In this document: piece after piece, positions 43,401-58,400 of the stretch
How positions within the stretch are numbered: position 1 is the stretch's first letter
Layout of the letters: each line of letters begins with the position of its first letter
Origin: Mansonella perstans
Lineage: Eukaryota > Nematoda > Chromadorea > Rhabditida > Onchocercidae
Assembly: GCA_037074765.1 (NCBI GenBank)
Contig: JBAMDO010000061.1
Location: 62,001 to 126,000 of the forward strand
Direction of reading: 5' to 3'
Length of the DNA stretch: 64,000 bases
The notes under the pieces: generated by a model
What the model was told of the DNA's origin: nothing
The model's database searches: none
What the model saw: only the letters and a program-made list of their open reading frames with translations
Program-made: the position numbers and the translations under genes

Positions 43401-46400
43401 CACCAACTTTTAAAACAATTAAATCAATTAAAAGTATTGAAGTATTCATGTATTTATAAATCGATAAATTTTTCTTATTATAATTAAATAGATAACTAAC
43501 CATGCTGATTTTTTTATACTTGCACCAATCAGTTATTTATAATAAATTACTTCAAAAAAAAAATTAAATATTTTTTTAAATTTTATGATTTCAATTTTTC
43601 ATATCATAAATCAGTCGAATTTCTTTGCCGACGAAGGCAAAACATTTTAAATTGTAATTTATTGTTATTACAATGAGATTTTCAATTGAGATCATAAAAA
43701 TTAAAAAAATACTTTTTAGTTTCTTAAATAAAGTTTTAAATTAGAATTTTTTTTATTTTCCAAAATTAATTTTTGAATTAATGAAATTTATCAATAATTA
43801 TATTTTCAGGTACGTCAAGTACTTCTCATCACTTCTTTGCGGACGAACAAAAATTCAACCGGCAACCGTTTATTTACACAGTATCATGCTGACGAATTTT
43901 TCCAATCGAAATGTCTTATTCAAAATATATGAACGTATGCAGCCGGTGCGTACAACATCACTCAAGTACGTTACGGTTTTCCATGTTCTCGAAGTTTAAC
44001 TGAGATATATCGAGAGAGAATTTGAGTAAAATAGTGAAAGTGTACATAAATGTTAATATTAATTTTGAATGTATGAATTTGTGACACTTCTCATGTGGCG
44101 TTACTTAATTCATTTATGATTAATACTTTTATAGGGTTATTGCTGATAGTAACACATTTGAACTGGATGATTTACCATTACGTGGTGATATTTTGGTAAA
44201 ATGTTTTCAACGTACGAAAGTTGCTGAACGTGCGCTATTTTTCCGTTGCCAATTTAACACGTGCACGTTTGATTTATCAGCTCATAACGGAAATATCTAC
44301 AGATTGCGGTTTTATCGTGAAGAATTGGATAATATTTTTAATGGTAAACTAAATAATTAACAAAGTCAATTAATAAATCAAATTTGTTTTACGAGAAACG
44401 CGCAAAAGTTCCATATTTAACTCAATATCTGTCTTTCTTTCTTCTTCATTTCTTAAGAAAAATGAATTTCGTATAAATCAAGAATTTTTCAGAAAAAAAT
44501 TTATAATTTTAATTTGGAATTTGTAGAATAAAAAATTGATTGTCATTTAGGAAAAATTATTAAGTTATGTGTGAAACATTTAGTATGACAGTTTGATATT
44601 GAATTAGTTTTGATATTGAAATGATATTGAAATGTAAAGAAAAAGGAGGGAAAACAAGCATATGGCATACATCTCAAAATACATTAAACATTAATTAAAT
44701 CATTAAATACTTTTGCTTCAAATTTAATGGATATTTTTTACACTTCAATAATGATTAAACATTTCCTGAAATTTAATAAATATCTTTTGGGGTTTCACAT
44801 TTGAACATTTCTGATGTTTTAATTGACTGCAATGAAACTAAATTTAAATGCAAATAATAAATATTCAAATTTCCAGTCATTCTTACAATTATTATTAAAT
44901 TCCATCCACTATGCCGAAATAACATCCAGTATTAAATGGAGTTTGGATAAATTAAACGGAACAGCAGTAGTATTGAGTGTATTTCCGGAAAGAGTTCCAT
45001 TAAATAAATAAATGATAGCTATCGCAAAATCCTCATTGATCCTTGCTTAATCCTAGCAGTTTCAATTATTTTCATTTTTGATATGATAATATCAGTGATA
45101 ATATTCTTTATTCCTCTGTTTCATTAATAACTATTAAACTAGTAATAGAATTCAAAAAACTCAAAAAAAAAAATGATAACAATAATAATAATAATTGGAT
45201 GAAATGATTTGCAGATTGTGAAGTGAATTCACAGGCAGTGATTGAATTTATATTTCTAACCGAAGTGTCAGAAATTAGCAGTGGTGATGGTAACAGAGAT
45301 CTAACAGCAGCTAATGGCTCTGTTCGTAGATCGATTGTAGACTATTCTCGAGCAGATAGCTATGAAAATTTTGACAAGGAAGAAGGTAGGCGTTTCTAAA
45401 TTCCAAATATTTATCAAATGTTTCTTTTCTCTCTCTCTCTCTGTCTTTCTTTCCTGATGGTTGTTAATTTTTTTTTTCTTTTTTTTGTGAACAAATTCTT
45501 TTTTCAAAAATATCATCATACTACTTTATTGGATTATTTTTGACATTTAAAAAAAAAAAAAAAAAAAATCTGAAATGTAAGTTCTTTAAAGTTGGGTTTT
45601 TTGTATTGTTGTTTCAATTTTTGACCTTTCTTTCTTTCTGTCCTTTTTTGAAATTTAATTTTTCCTCTGATTAAAGCTTCTTGAAAAAAGTATCATCAAC
45701 ATGTTTTGTCTCAAATGTTTTTGTTAAAAATTGTTTAAATTAAAGGATGAGATGACTCATACAGTTCTCAACTTTTTACCTCTTTCTGACACTTTTTTTT
45801 TTTCAAAAAGCTTTGATCAAAACAATTAATTCAATTATTAAATACAATTAATTCAATTCAGGACGAAGTGAAAATCACCCATTGTCACAAGAGTTGGGCA
45901 AACACTGTCTTAATTGTTTTATTTTAGAAAAACGACAAAAATTGATGTCCTAAGTGGTGATCGAACTTTTTTTTCTAACTTTTTAATTATCACAAAATTT
46001 AAGTAGGTGCTAAAATTTTAGAATCATTCGTATTTTAATTAATGATCATTTAAAAAACATTTGGTAAAATAAAAACTTGCTTTCTGAAAAGAAGATCAAT
46101 TTCATTGTTGTTGTTGTTGTTGTTTTTTTTTGGTGAATTCATAGCCGTTAAATTTTATATTTGAAGTTTAAAATTTTAAAATTAAATAAAAAGAACATTC
46201 ATTTTTGATGTTTTTAGAAAACACATTAAGAGAGAGAGAGAGAATAGGAGAGGGAAAAGAAGAGGAAATGAGGGAAAAAGAAAGAAAGAGAAACGATTTG
46301 TATTTTTTTTTTGGTTAGACATAATCTTAGGCTTCATAAATACCATCGTATAGCTTTTTAGTAGCGTATATGCCTTAGCTTTTTCTTTTATATTTCCGAA

Positions 46401-49400
46401 CTTTTTTTTTTTAAAATATCACACTCTCTCTCTCTGTCTCTCTCTCTCTCTCCTCTTATCCTCTTTAATTTCTTCTATCTGTTTTCGTTTTATTTTTGTT
46501 TTTGGCCAGTTTGCCATCGTCTTTTCACTCTTCCTCTTATATCTATCTTTCTTCCACTTCTCAACAGATGTAAGTATTAATATATGAAATCTAAACAAAC
46601 ATTGATAGCGTTGAAAAATTTTTTTTTTTGATATTTCATTTCTTTTTTTTTTTTTTTTTTTAAAAATATTTTTGAAGTAAAATATTGGTGGTTTAAAGTT
46701 TAAATAACAATTAATTTTCTTTCTTTCTTTATTATGCATTGAGTATTTCATTTTTTTTCTTAACTTTTCGATATTTTAACATTTGAATAATTTCTTTTCT
46801 TTCGTATTTCATTCGCAACGTTATGACGAAACGAAATGGAAATGAATTTAGTTTATCGGAAATTATAACACAATTTCGAACTGTAAAAGTTTTTTTTTTT
46901 TTTTTGATTTTTCTTTTCTATGAAATAGTAAACTTTGAAAATAAGTTATTTATACTTAACATTCACAAAATATGTTGAATTTTTCTGGATTTTTTTAAAT
47001 ATTTTATTTCTTGGCAAAATTCTCTGAACAGTACTTCCAACATTCACTTTATGATATTCTCCGATTCATTGAAATTTCAGCAGTACTTTAATAACAATTG
47101 CTTAGTCATATTGCAGGAAATGTAACCAGTTTATGGTATTTCCTTTATGGCATAAAGAATTTTTCGAACTTCAAAAAGAATTTAATAACTTAGTTTTCAC
47201 TTTCAACCATATTTCCAATACCTTTTTTTTTTACATTTTGTAAAAAATAAAAATTTTACAAAGCGAGCCAATTGATAAATGTTCAGATTTAATTAGTTCA
47301 ATTAAGAACTAAAAAAAAACTTCTATTTGCCGCTATTAATTTAAGCGACTAATTATCTAGCTAGTTAAGACTACTTTTAAAAAGTTAAATAATTGCACAC
47401 TAATTGCCATACTCATTGTTAATGAAGCATAAAAAAATTATTAACTAATTAATAAGAAATGAAAATCAGAAACAATAGATATATTATAAGTTTTTTTTTT
47501 GTATTTAAATTATACAATTGTCACGTAATCCGAATGCCCTTCAGCTTTTATGGTTTAGTTTCGGTTTAAGTTAATTAAATAAAATTTCAAATTTTTATCT
47601 GAGAAATGAATTAGTTTTTCATATATTCAATATTTAGAAGGTGCAAAACATCCTGAGAAGAGATTGATTTCAAATGAAATTTAAGAATTGAAAATTATGT
47701 GAGGAAAAAGTGGGCCAAAAATTGATTTCTCATTTCCCTTCCTCCGTTATCCATGCAACTGAACATCAGTGGAATTAGTTCATTTCATGATAAACAAACT
47801 AAAAATATTTAATTCAATTTATCAAAATTTAGATTTATAAATTTACGATTAAAACAATAACCAAAAAGGCGAAGCTCCTGTAATTACATTTCACTGTGAC
47901 CAATACAATTTAAGTTTTTGCTCAAAAGAATTTCACTCTTCTTCTCTTATTTCAAAAAACTTTTTCCCAGGGTGGATTTTTGTTCCTTTTTCTAAAATAA
48001 TTCATTGCATTTCTTTTTTGCTCGTATGAAAAAGTTCTTTGGTAAAACTCGTAAAAATCTGAGAGAAAGTGTACTGTTGCAATATGAATAGCACTGAGGC
48101 ACAGTGCACTTTTTTTTTTTAAAAACTTTTTCATTTTAAAGTTTGTTTTATGAAAATCGCTTCGCTGTTTATTTAATCAAACATTTTCAAATTTAGCCTT
48201 TGATGCAAAGTTTGGAATTTCAACAAAATTTTCTGCTCCATCGCTGTAAATTCTAGAACTTTTTGAAAAACCCATGCCACATTAAAAATGCCTAAACAAT
48301 AAACAATGAAATATAATTTTGAAAAAAAGATTTTAGAAATTTAATCTTTATAGAATTTCGAATTTAATCCATAGTAACTGTTAATACAAATTTGAAAAAA
48401 AGAATGAAATTTCGAATATATTTAAGTGCAAACCAAAGGGCAACTTTGTTTATAACAATTGAAATGCACTCAGCAAGCTTATTTCATTTTCATTGCTGGG
48501 CAACAAACACAATAAGGCTCAATTGGCTTAATACTACTTGCGCACGCATTGGTACTCTCTTTCCGGACGGAATGGTACAATGCATAGTTTGCAGTTACCA
48601 TCATAGTGGATAATAGATAAAGTTGTATTTTATGATGAATGATTAGTTATTCGTGAGGACAACCTGGAAACTAAAGCTATCAGTATAGTTGTATCGTTTC
48701 TAATACGTTTCCTGGAATAATCTCTAACACATTTTCTGGATCTATTTCAAGTTTAAATGAAATTTGGAGCATTATTTAAAAATATATATGTATTTAAGAA
48801 ATCAATTAAGACGAAAAATTTGAATAATTTTCCTTGCAGATCGAAGTGAGCAAAATGCAGTGGATGTTGTAGATGGTATTGAATACGTTGAAATTCATCA
48901 GCCAACTGACAGTGCAGATTCGGGCCTAGGTTCTGATCTAGCAAATACAAGCAAGGTTTGGTCTGTCTAGTTTTTTTCTTTATTTATCATTATAAAATAA
49001 TGCCTATTTCATTTTAAAACTTTCAATTCCATTCATAACTAAGGAAAAAGAAGAAAAATTTTCAAACTTAGCCAATAAATTGGGCGCATTCATTTCTTTT
49101 AGAAATAATTTAATGTGGAGTAAATTAATAAATGTAAGTTACTATTAGTAATTTCAAAGTTTAAATTTTATGGAAGTAGCTTTTTTTTAAAAAAAAAACA
49201 AATTTCATGAAAAGCTCGGAAAGGAAAGAACATAGACTTATTTCCTGGCCATTGACCGACCAAAACATGATAACAATCGCATTGTATTCGTTGAAAAAAT
49301 TGTGAAATTCTCAATTTCAAGTTTTTTGAAGTTTTTGAAGTTATTTTAAAATTTTGACCAAATTTTTAAATTTACTCAAATTAAATTTTAAATTGTAGAA

Positions 49401-52400
49401 CTTATTTTCTTCTTTTTCCAATTTTACTATTACTTCGGTATTCAATTCCTTGTCATTTCCATCTATTTTAGTTTCAATTTCAAAATATTTTTCATTTTAT
49501 TCGTAATTTCCATTGTTTTACTTAAATTGTTACACTTGCATTATTTATTTAAAATTCTGCTTTAACTGTATATTTTGTACAAAAATACTATTCTATTTAC
49601 ATTTATTATTATTATTCAATAAGATTCATTACAAAATGTTATATTAAAGTTTAACGAAAGTTATATTTTAAATTATTAAACCGAGTTACATTTTGAAATG
49701 CTATTTATACTTGCAAAGTATTTATTGAAAATTCTGCTCTAAGAATTTTTCATTAGTTTTTAAGAATTAATTCTATTTGGATTCATTCTGATCAATTTTA
49801 TTGTCATTATTCTCCTTTTTACGCCTTCTCAGTTTCAAACTTTATTTTAGCAAAACAATTTTGAATTTTCATATGAATTCATAATTCATATGAAATCTTC
49901 TTGGATATTTTTCAAAAGCTTTCTGAGCATGTGATGTAAGCGGGGAAATGGAAATGAACTTAAATGAATGACCAATTATTATCTTAATGTGTATCAGTAT
50001 ACAAATACCACTTACTTGGTTCTAAATACATCCTGTGAACCTACAAGTTGATTAATCATAGTTGATTAGCAGGGAACCAATCGAGGAATGAAATACTGGA
50101 AATGAATTTTTCATTATAAATGTTTACTTTATGTAAAATACTCTTTTAATCTTACCAAAAATTTCATTTGGAAAATTTTTCTTTTGCATATATGCTAAAA
50201 TAATGTTTCATTTTTAAAAAATGAAATCGCATGGCATATCTAATTTTCAATGCATGTTTTTTAAATTAAATTATGAGAATAAATTGTTCGGAATATTTTT
50301 CGAATAATAAAAATTGATGTTAAACATTTTAATGAGTTTTTAAGTCATTGCAATGATTGTTTTAATCATTTGCAGTATTACACCTCAGTGTAAGAAACTC
50401 AAATAGGCAGTAAGTTATTCAATTCAGATGAATTTTTCAAGCATTTCGAATTTCATTTTATGGTGCAAAATTCAAATAAGTTTTCAAAATCATTTCAATT
50501 CTTGTTTCAAATGTTGACGCTATTTGAACACTTCACGCTTGTTTTGCGCAGAAAGGAAACACTTAGAAAATGGTTGAAATTAAAACTTAATTTAGAACTT
50601 CAGATCAAAAAACAATCAGTGTGATATCGTTTAAACTCAATTTTCTTTATCTCTTTCTTTTTTTATTTTGCAATAAAAGTTTCTAACCAAATAATTTCTT
50701 CATTATAATTTTGCCAAACTATTAGTAATAACATTTAAAAAGCTTCCTTGATTAAATGCACATTAAATTGAAAATTCAAATTTTCACTCCACAAAATTGA
50801 GAATTTGATTTTAAGTCAAGTCAAATCATCGCGCGCTCTTTCATTATTCTTTATTTTGAGATTGTAAATTGTGTGATAGATTATACAACTATCAAAATTG
50901 CTGCAAAATATTTTGAGGATAAAAATTATTGTACATCGATAAAGTTGTGTATTTGATAATACTATTTAACTTTAAAATTAAATATTTGAAATTTAATTTA
51001 TTAAATATATTATTCTTTTCTTCTCTTTGTGTTTCACACTCTCTTTCTCTTTCTCTCTTTCTATAAAAAGAAAGCGAACATTGTGTGATGCTATTGCTAT
51101 CATTATTTTTTTCGATTTCTATTCTTTTTATTCTTTTTACCTTATTCCTTGCAAATATATAAATAGTTCGTTTTTTTTTTTCATAGAAAAAAAATTGTGC
51201 TAACTTCATTAGTACACAACACCGCCTTCTATCACTACTTTACAAAATATTGTTACTTATATTGCTATTACTATTACTGCAACTACTGCTACAACTGTTA
51301 CTACCATTGCTGCTACACTACCGTAACTACTACTCTACTACCACTGTTGCAACTACTACTGCTGCAAGTTACTGCTGCTACAGCAACTGCTACTATTACT
51401 ACAACACGATCACTACTACTTTTACTACTGCTACAACTGCTATCACTTCTTTCATCACAACAATAACAATAACGCTACCAGTACCGCACTACTGTTATTA
51501 TTCCGCAGTTGATGCGGCAACATTAATATTACTATTTTTATTGCAGGATTTATTACTATTTCTAGTAGAACTATTAAAATTGACAAAAAGTAATATAAAT
51601 ACTAAAATTGATAAGAAGTAATCGTACAGTATTTAATTACAACAATAAACTACTAACTAACTAGCATTCCATTCAATATTGTCGCAATAAAATTGCATTC
51701 TCTGAAATAGATCGGCAGAAAAATTTATTTGTCATTTCAATGAACGACAGTAGTTGATAGTCACTTTGGGATCGAGCATTTGTGGAGATTATATTATTCT
51801 TGATGAATGTACATGACCAATGATAATAGTGATAACGATGATTTGATATAATAATTTGTTGTTTCTCTACATCAGTTAGTTTTTTTTATTTGCTTAAATT
51901 TTAATTTTAATTCTACAAGAATTAACAATAATTCAAAGTGAATTGCTTATTTGTGAATAGTAATAAATTTGAAAGGAGCAAAGAAAGAAGAATGGAAAAA
52001 GGCCTAGATTGAATTAGATTGAAAAGTTGCACTGTTAAACATGAGATTAAAACATATTTTATTTATTGTCTGTTGTTTTTTAAAAATTTTTCTTATTGAA
52101 TTTTCTTACTTCTTTTCCTTTGAAATAAATCAAATTACACTTCTGCATATTGCTTAATGAATTCATTTGTTAAAATTCATCGCAGAAACTATCACAAAAT
52201 CAAAGTAGCATATGACATTTCCTTATGTGAGAAGTTAGTGATTTATTCGTTTCTCAAATTTATTAAAATTAAATAAGTCAATTCACAGAGTCTGCAAGAA
52301 TGATTTTATCTTACTTCTGAATAAGGGAAGGGTACGAAGAGGTGATCCATTGACTTATTTCCAACAAGTAAGCTGTTAATTAACACATTGACTACTTTCT

Positions 52401-55400
52401 ATCGCATTACTTATGATTTATTTCAATGTTTGCAGTTTTTCTTTAGCAGAAAAGGACTATCAGTTGCGAAAATTACAACTGTTCAATGTTTTTAAATGAC
52501 AGCGAATAGTAACAATTATCATTATGATGGGAATATTTCTCTAATAAGGATGATTGATAAGCAAATGAGAAGCAGGATTACTGATCAAACAAAAAAGTCA
52601 TCTCATTACTTTCTGATAATAATTACAAGGAAACAATAATTATTATCATTGGTCGATGTTAAATTTCAATAAAAGTTACCGTTCCTATTATTAGCTTTCA
52701 ATTCCTAGCATTAACTTAATTTATTAAATGATTTCATTTAATCTTTTCTTTTGCTTGCCAAGCGAGTAATATATCGTTCCTAACATCAGTTGAAGATTAT
52801 ATCGTTCACTTTATCATCAGAATATATGGCATTATATAAATAATGAACCGTTTAATGAACAAAAAAATATAACTGAATAAAATTATTTGATAAATCAAGC
52901 TAACAATAATTTCTTTCAACTTTTCAATTAAAAGTTCTTAAAATGCTTTAGGGAAAAACAAAAAAAGAGATTTCACATAATTTCATTTTATATTCATTTT
53001 AGCCATTCAAAAAAGAATTGATTGATTAATAAAAATTGATTAATAAAAATTCATTCATCCATCATGCGTCAGTTGTTGTTTATAAGTTTTTTGAAAGCTT
53101 AACTGAATTAAAATTTACTAACTAACTGAGCTAACTAACTAACCGAACAAACAATATCATTTTCATCGCTCATAAACTTTAAAATATATACTTTGTTAAA
53201 AAATGAATAAAAGATAAATATAAAATATATATTATGTCGATTACATTTTTATACTACGAAATTTTTATTTGAACTTTCATATCTTTTAATTGACTTTCTT
53301 TTACTTACTTCCCAACCATGCATTAACAAAGTTATTCTTTCTATTGACGATCTTTTCCTCAAATTAAAATTAAAAAAAAATTTTGTCCTCTATATCCATA
53401 TAGATATATTATTTTTCCTTGTGGCCAGGAATTCCAAAAAAAAGAAAAAAATACATAAGTAGCCCAAACAATTATTTAACAACTGTTTTATTTCGGCAAT
53501 TTTTTGAAATTAAAATTAAGGAATCTTACTCGCACTCTTGCCTATAGTCAAATATTTTCCACTGATTTCTATCATAAGCTAGTTCAATCATTATTTACCA
53601 TTTATTTCACATTGATAACTTTTTTTAAATCAAAAACTTAAATAAGAACAAGTGTTCTGTTCTTGATATTAACATATATCAATATCGCTTCTCATCACAA
53701 TGTATATTCACTGATAAAACGCCAAGAGTAGTTGTGAGCAATGACAATGATCTAATTTTTATCATATCATATTATTTACGCATCACAAATCACATCATAT
53801 TTTATTATTTCAGTTTTTACTTTTAATGATTTTCAAGATCAATAGGGAATTTCAATTCTTTTCAAACATTATTATCAAATTTAACTCAAGTTGCTAAGCA
53901 TTAAATTTAGCTTAGTCTAGTCTAAAAAACCTTATTGTCAGTTCTAGCCTTATTTTCAATTCTTGGACTCTTATAGCACACAAATTACCAAATTGACCAA
54001 AAAAGGAGGAAATCAAATAACGATGCTCTTTATTTAGTTTTTTTTTTTTTTTTTTTTTTGTGACTATTCATTGGCGATTTGTGGTCTATAGAAAATTTTA
54101 TTGACGATTTCTGCCTCATACGGAATAGTACTCTGAAATATTTTATTGCCATTACTTGTTACCGTAAATAAGATTAACACGTTAGAAATGCCGAAACATT
54201 TACAACACAACGATAATTTGCTATAAATAGCTGTCTATCTGTAATTGAGGTCAATTTTTGTGACAGCCTATAATTGGGGTTACATTTCTTTCAATTCGAT
54301 ACAAAATTTAGCCAAATTTTTGTCTTCCTCATATTTATAAAAATAATTACACGAATAGACTTATTAGTTTACTAATAATTCAGTAGAAAAACCTAATAGA
54401 ATACAAGAGGTCCAAAGGGCATCTGCTTTGGTCTACTTAGCAAGGCCAAATTAATTCAGTACTCCTCAATATGGCACTAAATTTTTTTTTTATAGGTTTA
54501 TTTAAATATCAGTTCCGGTCGGTTCTCTTTGTTTTTCATTAGTACATATTTGTTTTTTGATTTTATTTTTTCAAAAAATTTAAAGTTAGATTTAAGATAT
54601 TTTAATTAAAAAAAATTGACATTATTGTATATTCATGTGACTTTATTTATTTGTTTAAAAGTTGAAAGAAATTCGCTACTGATTGGAATTTTAAATTTTC
54701 TGGGCAAAAAATGTTTAAAATTTGTAGAAAAAGTTCTATGCTTGTATTTATTTTCCAGTATGAATTTAAATAAAAAATTTTTTGATAAATGTAACAATTT
54801 AATTGGTAGAAATTAATATTTATTCGAATAGTCACAATCTATCGGAATTTAAAATTCATTCAATTCTTCATGTTAATTTTAAAAACATAATTATGTTAAT
54901 TTTAAACTTTTATTTGTTTAATTACCTAATTAAAAAATTTCTTCCTAGAAGTTAATTGCAAATAATTTACAGGAAAAAAGTGGCATGCCACCATTGCCAC
55001 CACCAAAACCGAGCATTAATTTGGAAGAAAAAATGAATGCCGTTGATCATTATTATTCCGAGCAAACAAGGTAATTCACCTTCTGTTGCGGTTAGATAGT
55101 AATTATGGTTAGATAGTAATTATGCTGTTTAATTAATTAACTAGTTTAGTGATTGTAATCATTAAGATAATTTTATTGTTTCCATTTTTAATCTTTTTAC
55201 ATGCCACCATTCCTTGTGGTATGTGAAAAAGTTTGGTATGTGGTATGTGAAAAAGTTTGGTATGTGGTATGTGAAAACTTTTTTGTAATTTAATGATTTG
55301 AATTTTTTCTTTGCCCAAATAAAAGTTATACAAAATTGTCTTCTAAGTTAGCTTTTTTATTGCAATTCTCAAATGAGTTACTTTTTAATAATTTATTTTG

Positions 55401-58400
55401 TTAATTAATTACGTTTTAGTAATTGATTTCTTAGTAATTGATTCTTCTTGGTAATTGATTTTTTCTAGTAATTTAGGCAATGAAGTTCTTGTTGCGTATT
55501 TTTTCATGTAAAAATGGCATGCGTATATGATATTTGTCACACATTTTTACTGAAAAATAACTTACAAATGAAACCTTTATTACGCATCACGTAAAACGAT
55601 ATGCACATATAGTAGCTGTTATAAACTTTCATCTGAAAGTGACATGATCATTTGACATTTATTTATATTTCTACGTAATATTGACGTACATTTGTTTTCA
55701 GAATAATTTTGGCACGTAGAAAAATTTCATTACTTTTTATAATATCATTTCTATAATTACTATAGAAATCTTAATTAGCAAGAAATTTTTCCTTAACTTT
55801 TCTATCATATGATAAAAAGAAGTAGAAGAATTTATCTAGTCTACAAATTAACATTTTAATTTTATTATTTCACTTGTGACTGGTTTGAAATTTTGCATAA
55901 ATTAAAATTGGAAGAAACAATTCAATTAACAGAATTTTTTTCTTGTCTAAATTTGCAAATATATAAAAATTTGATTTTTCAGGGGAAGTGATCAGATAAT
56001 AACTCGGGCGCATTCAGCACTTCCAGCTTGTGTACGACCACATCCAAGAGTACGGCCTATAAGTCCTGAAGAGCGTGCAGCAACACCACGAGCTATAGAA
56101 CCTGATTTGGTCGCAAAAGATAGGTAATGTTATTAAATTTTTATAGATTTGCTAAAAATATGGGAAACAATGTCATTACAGAAGGATCTTTTTACCATAT
56201 TTTTGTAATAATGTAATGTTTGGTATTTACTCTTTGAATTACATCAATAATTATTGTAATAAAAGTTTCTATTTACCTATGTTTCTTGAGTAAATTTGAA
56301 TCTTAAATATTACTTTGAACTTTGTTAATTTCAATAAATTTGAAGCATTAAAATTGATTAAAGGGAAAAATCCTAATCCTGATAGGATCTTAATCCCAGT
56401 GAAGTTTCAAGGTAAAATTTCAATTTTAATATTTGAAACTGGATAACACTAAGAAATCGATCAAAGTCACAGAGGTCAAACATTAAATCTACCCGGTTAT
56501 TTGTCACTAATCGTAGGCTCTCTTAATTCTTTCATCATTAATAGATGACTGTTTGTTTATTAGTGTCATAATCGATATTAAAATGAAGTGGATTTGACAA
56601 GCGCAAAGATGACGACCTGTCAACCTTCATCCATTTCTGGTGACATTATTTATTCACTCTCTTTTTCTGCCTTCTGTTTTTAGTTCCATTAGCACTTGAT
56701 AAGGCTAGATCAGACTCGATTACTCTTGATCTATCGAAAAAAATCAACTTGGCAAACTTGGCAGTAATTTTAATCTATCATAAAAAATCACATTAGATAG
56801 TACTCTTAAAGTTTGAGAAGAAATTTAGGGTATATTTTGAATTTGAGCATAAATATTAATTTATGATATAAATAATGGATTGAAAAACGAAATAGAAATT
56901 GCAGAATAAAAAAGGAAAATCTTTTGAAATTAAAACTTAAATAAATTTGAGATTATGGCGAAGGAATATAAATGATCCTGCATTTCTATTTAAAATTTTT
57001 TTTTCTCTTAATTTTGAACGAACCTTCTTGAACTGTTTCAGATTTGCTATAACACGTTAATTTCCATTTATCAAATTCGATTACCAATATGTTGCATTGA
57101 ATAGATTTAACAATAAAAAATTAATTTTTTATTTGTTTGTGACTTAATGATGAATTTTTCAAACTCATTTTAAGCTTTTTTAGAATTTATTTCATTGACA
57201 ATAAATGGAAAGTCATTTTTAAATCTATTTTTAAGATATGATCCAGCCAGTAAATGCTTTTCCTACGTGCCAGCCCGTGCACTTAGCGAACATTTTACGG
57301 CACCACGCAAGCCGCAACGTCTTAAGATTGATGAAACGGCTACATCAGCACTGAACATTCCACCAACAGCACCTGAAATTGCTCAGATACCAATTAAATC
57401 TACCGATTTACAACGATTGCCTGAAACACCGAAATGGGAAGATGATATCGAAAAGGTATAAATTAATTTTGAACAATTCGAAAACGAATTGATAAAATTT
57501 AAAGCAGCTAAAAGCACTGATAATCCACAGTGTAGTTATCATTTTCAATTTTGCCAAAATAAATTTAATTTTTAAAATTTTGCAGCATTTTTTTGGATAT
57601 GCTGATATATTTAAAATTGAAACTTTGCATCATCATTAATTAATGTCTTGTTCTTTGAATACAAAAAGTTGCTTGCAAAACAACAATACTGATACATCAA
57701 TACTTACTTGCTTAAATTGAACTTCTGGTCTAATTCTTGTTTTCTGTAGGATGAATGTACTAAAATATCGTGCGATGTTAAAAACAGTAAACGTCAATTG
57801 CCTGTATACTTATTTGTTTAATTTAAAATTGTAGTCTAACATATAAATATGTCTTGAAATGAATCTTTTCACATTAATAAGAGTGATTCTGTCAGTTTAA
57901 ACAAATATAATTGGAATTTAAGCATAAATAAAATGACAACTTTGATGGCATAAAAAGCGCAATTGTTAAATCAAATTAAAGTTTAATCCATTACGAATTT
58001 GTGCGCAATTTCGCAAATATTTTCCATATTTAGTTAAAAAATATTATTTCCATAATTACTTTCCTTCACACTGTCGTTGCACGGTTTTTTCAACTCCCGT
58101 CACTTCTCCTCTCTTTCTAAATTAATTTAATTTTGAAAAGTTTGAATGATGCAGATCACGCAACTCGTAGCTTTCATGAGTTTGAGTCAAGTTAGCAAGA
58201 ACGAATGAGAAGTCTGTACGAAGATTTGATCATTCAATGTAAGAAAATTATCAAAAAAATAATAGTTGAAGTTTTCGGGAAATAAGCTAAATATTTCGAA
58301 ATTTTCCTCACAATATTTTACGCGTGGAAAAAATAAAATTTAATTTGAATTCTGAATTGAATCTAAGTCGAAATTTTTTTGAAGGAACAAATGCTTTTGA

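Larger units (their letters stand above)
45386..48839 (+). other. 3.5-kb tensin intron
   Basis: Contains CT runs at 45428-45443 and 46423-46452, a GA run at about 46229-46243, a poly(A) tract at 45549-45568 and several T runs near 46620-46660. A less AT-rich patch at 48420-48610 holds an open frame of 73 codons without good flanking splice sites, so it was not added as an exon. Confidence 0.5.
48956..54972 (+). other. 6.0-kb tensin intron
   Basis: No exon recognised. Notable contents are the trinucleotide-rich block at 51215-51500, a short TC-rich run at about 51030-51060, and a poly(T) tract at 54038-54059. Confidence 0.5.

Noticed and set aside
44823..45011. 62-codon plus-strand frame between two C2 exons
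   Set aside because: The flanking exons 44135-44343 and 45215-45385 join directly in phase; this stretch lacks a family match and is most simply intron.
46419..46751. 110-codon minus-strand open frame rich in Lys, Arg and Glu
   Set aside because: It is generated by CT and poly(T) tracts read on the opposite strand inside a tensin intron.
51197..51621. Open frames of 89 and 123 codons
   Set aside because: They lie in a trinucleotide-rich block and consist almost entirely of Leu, Thr and Tyr; no domain and no start context.
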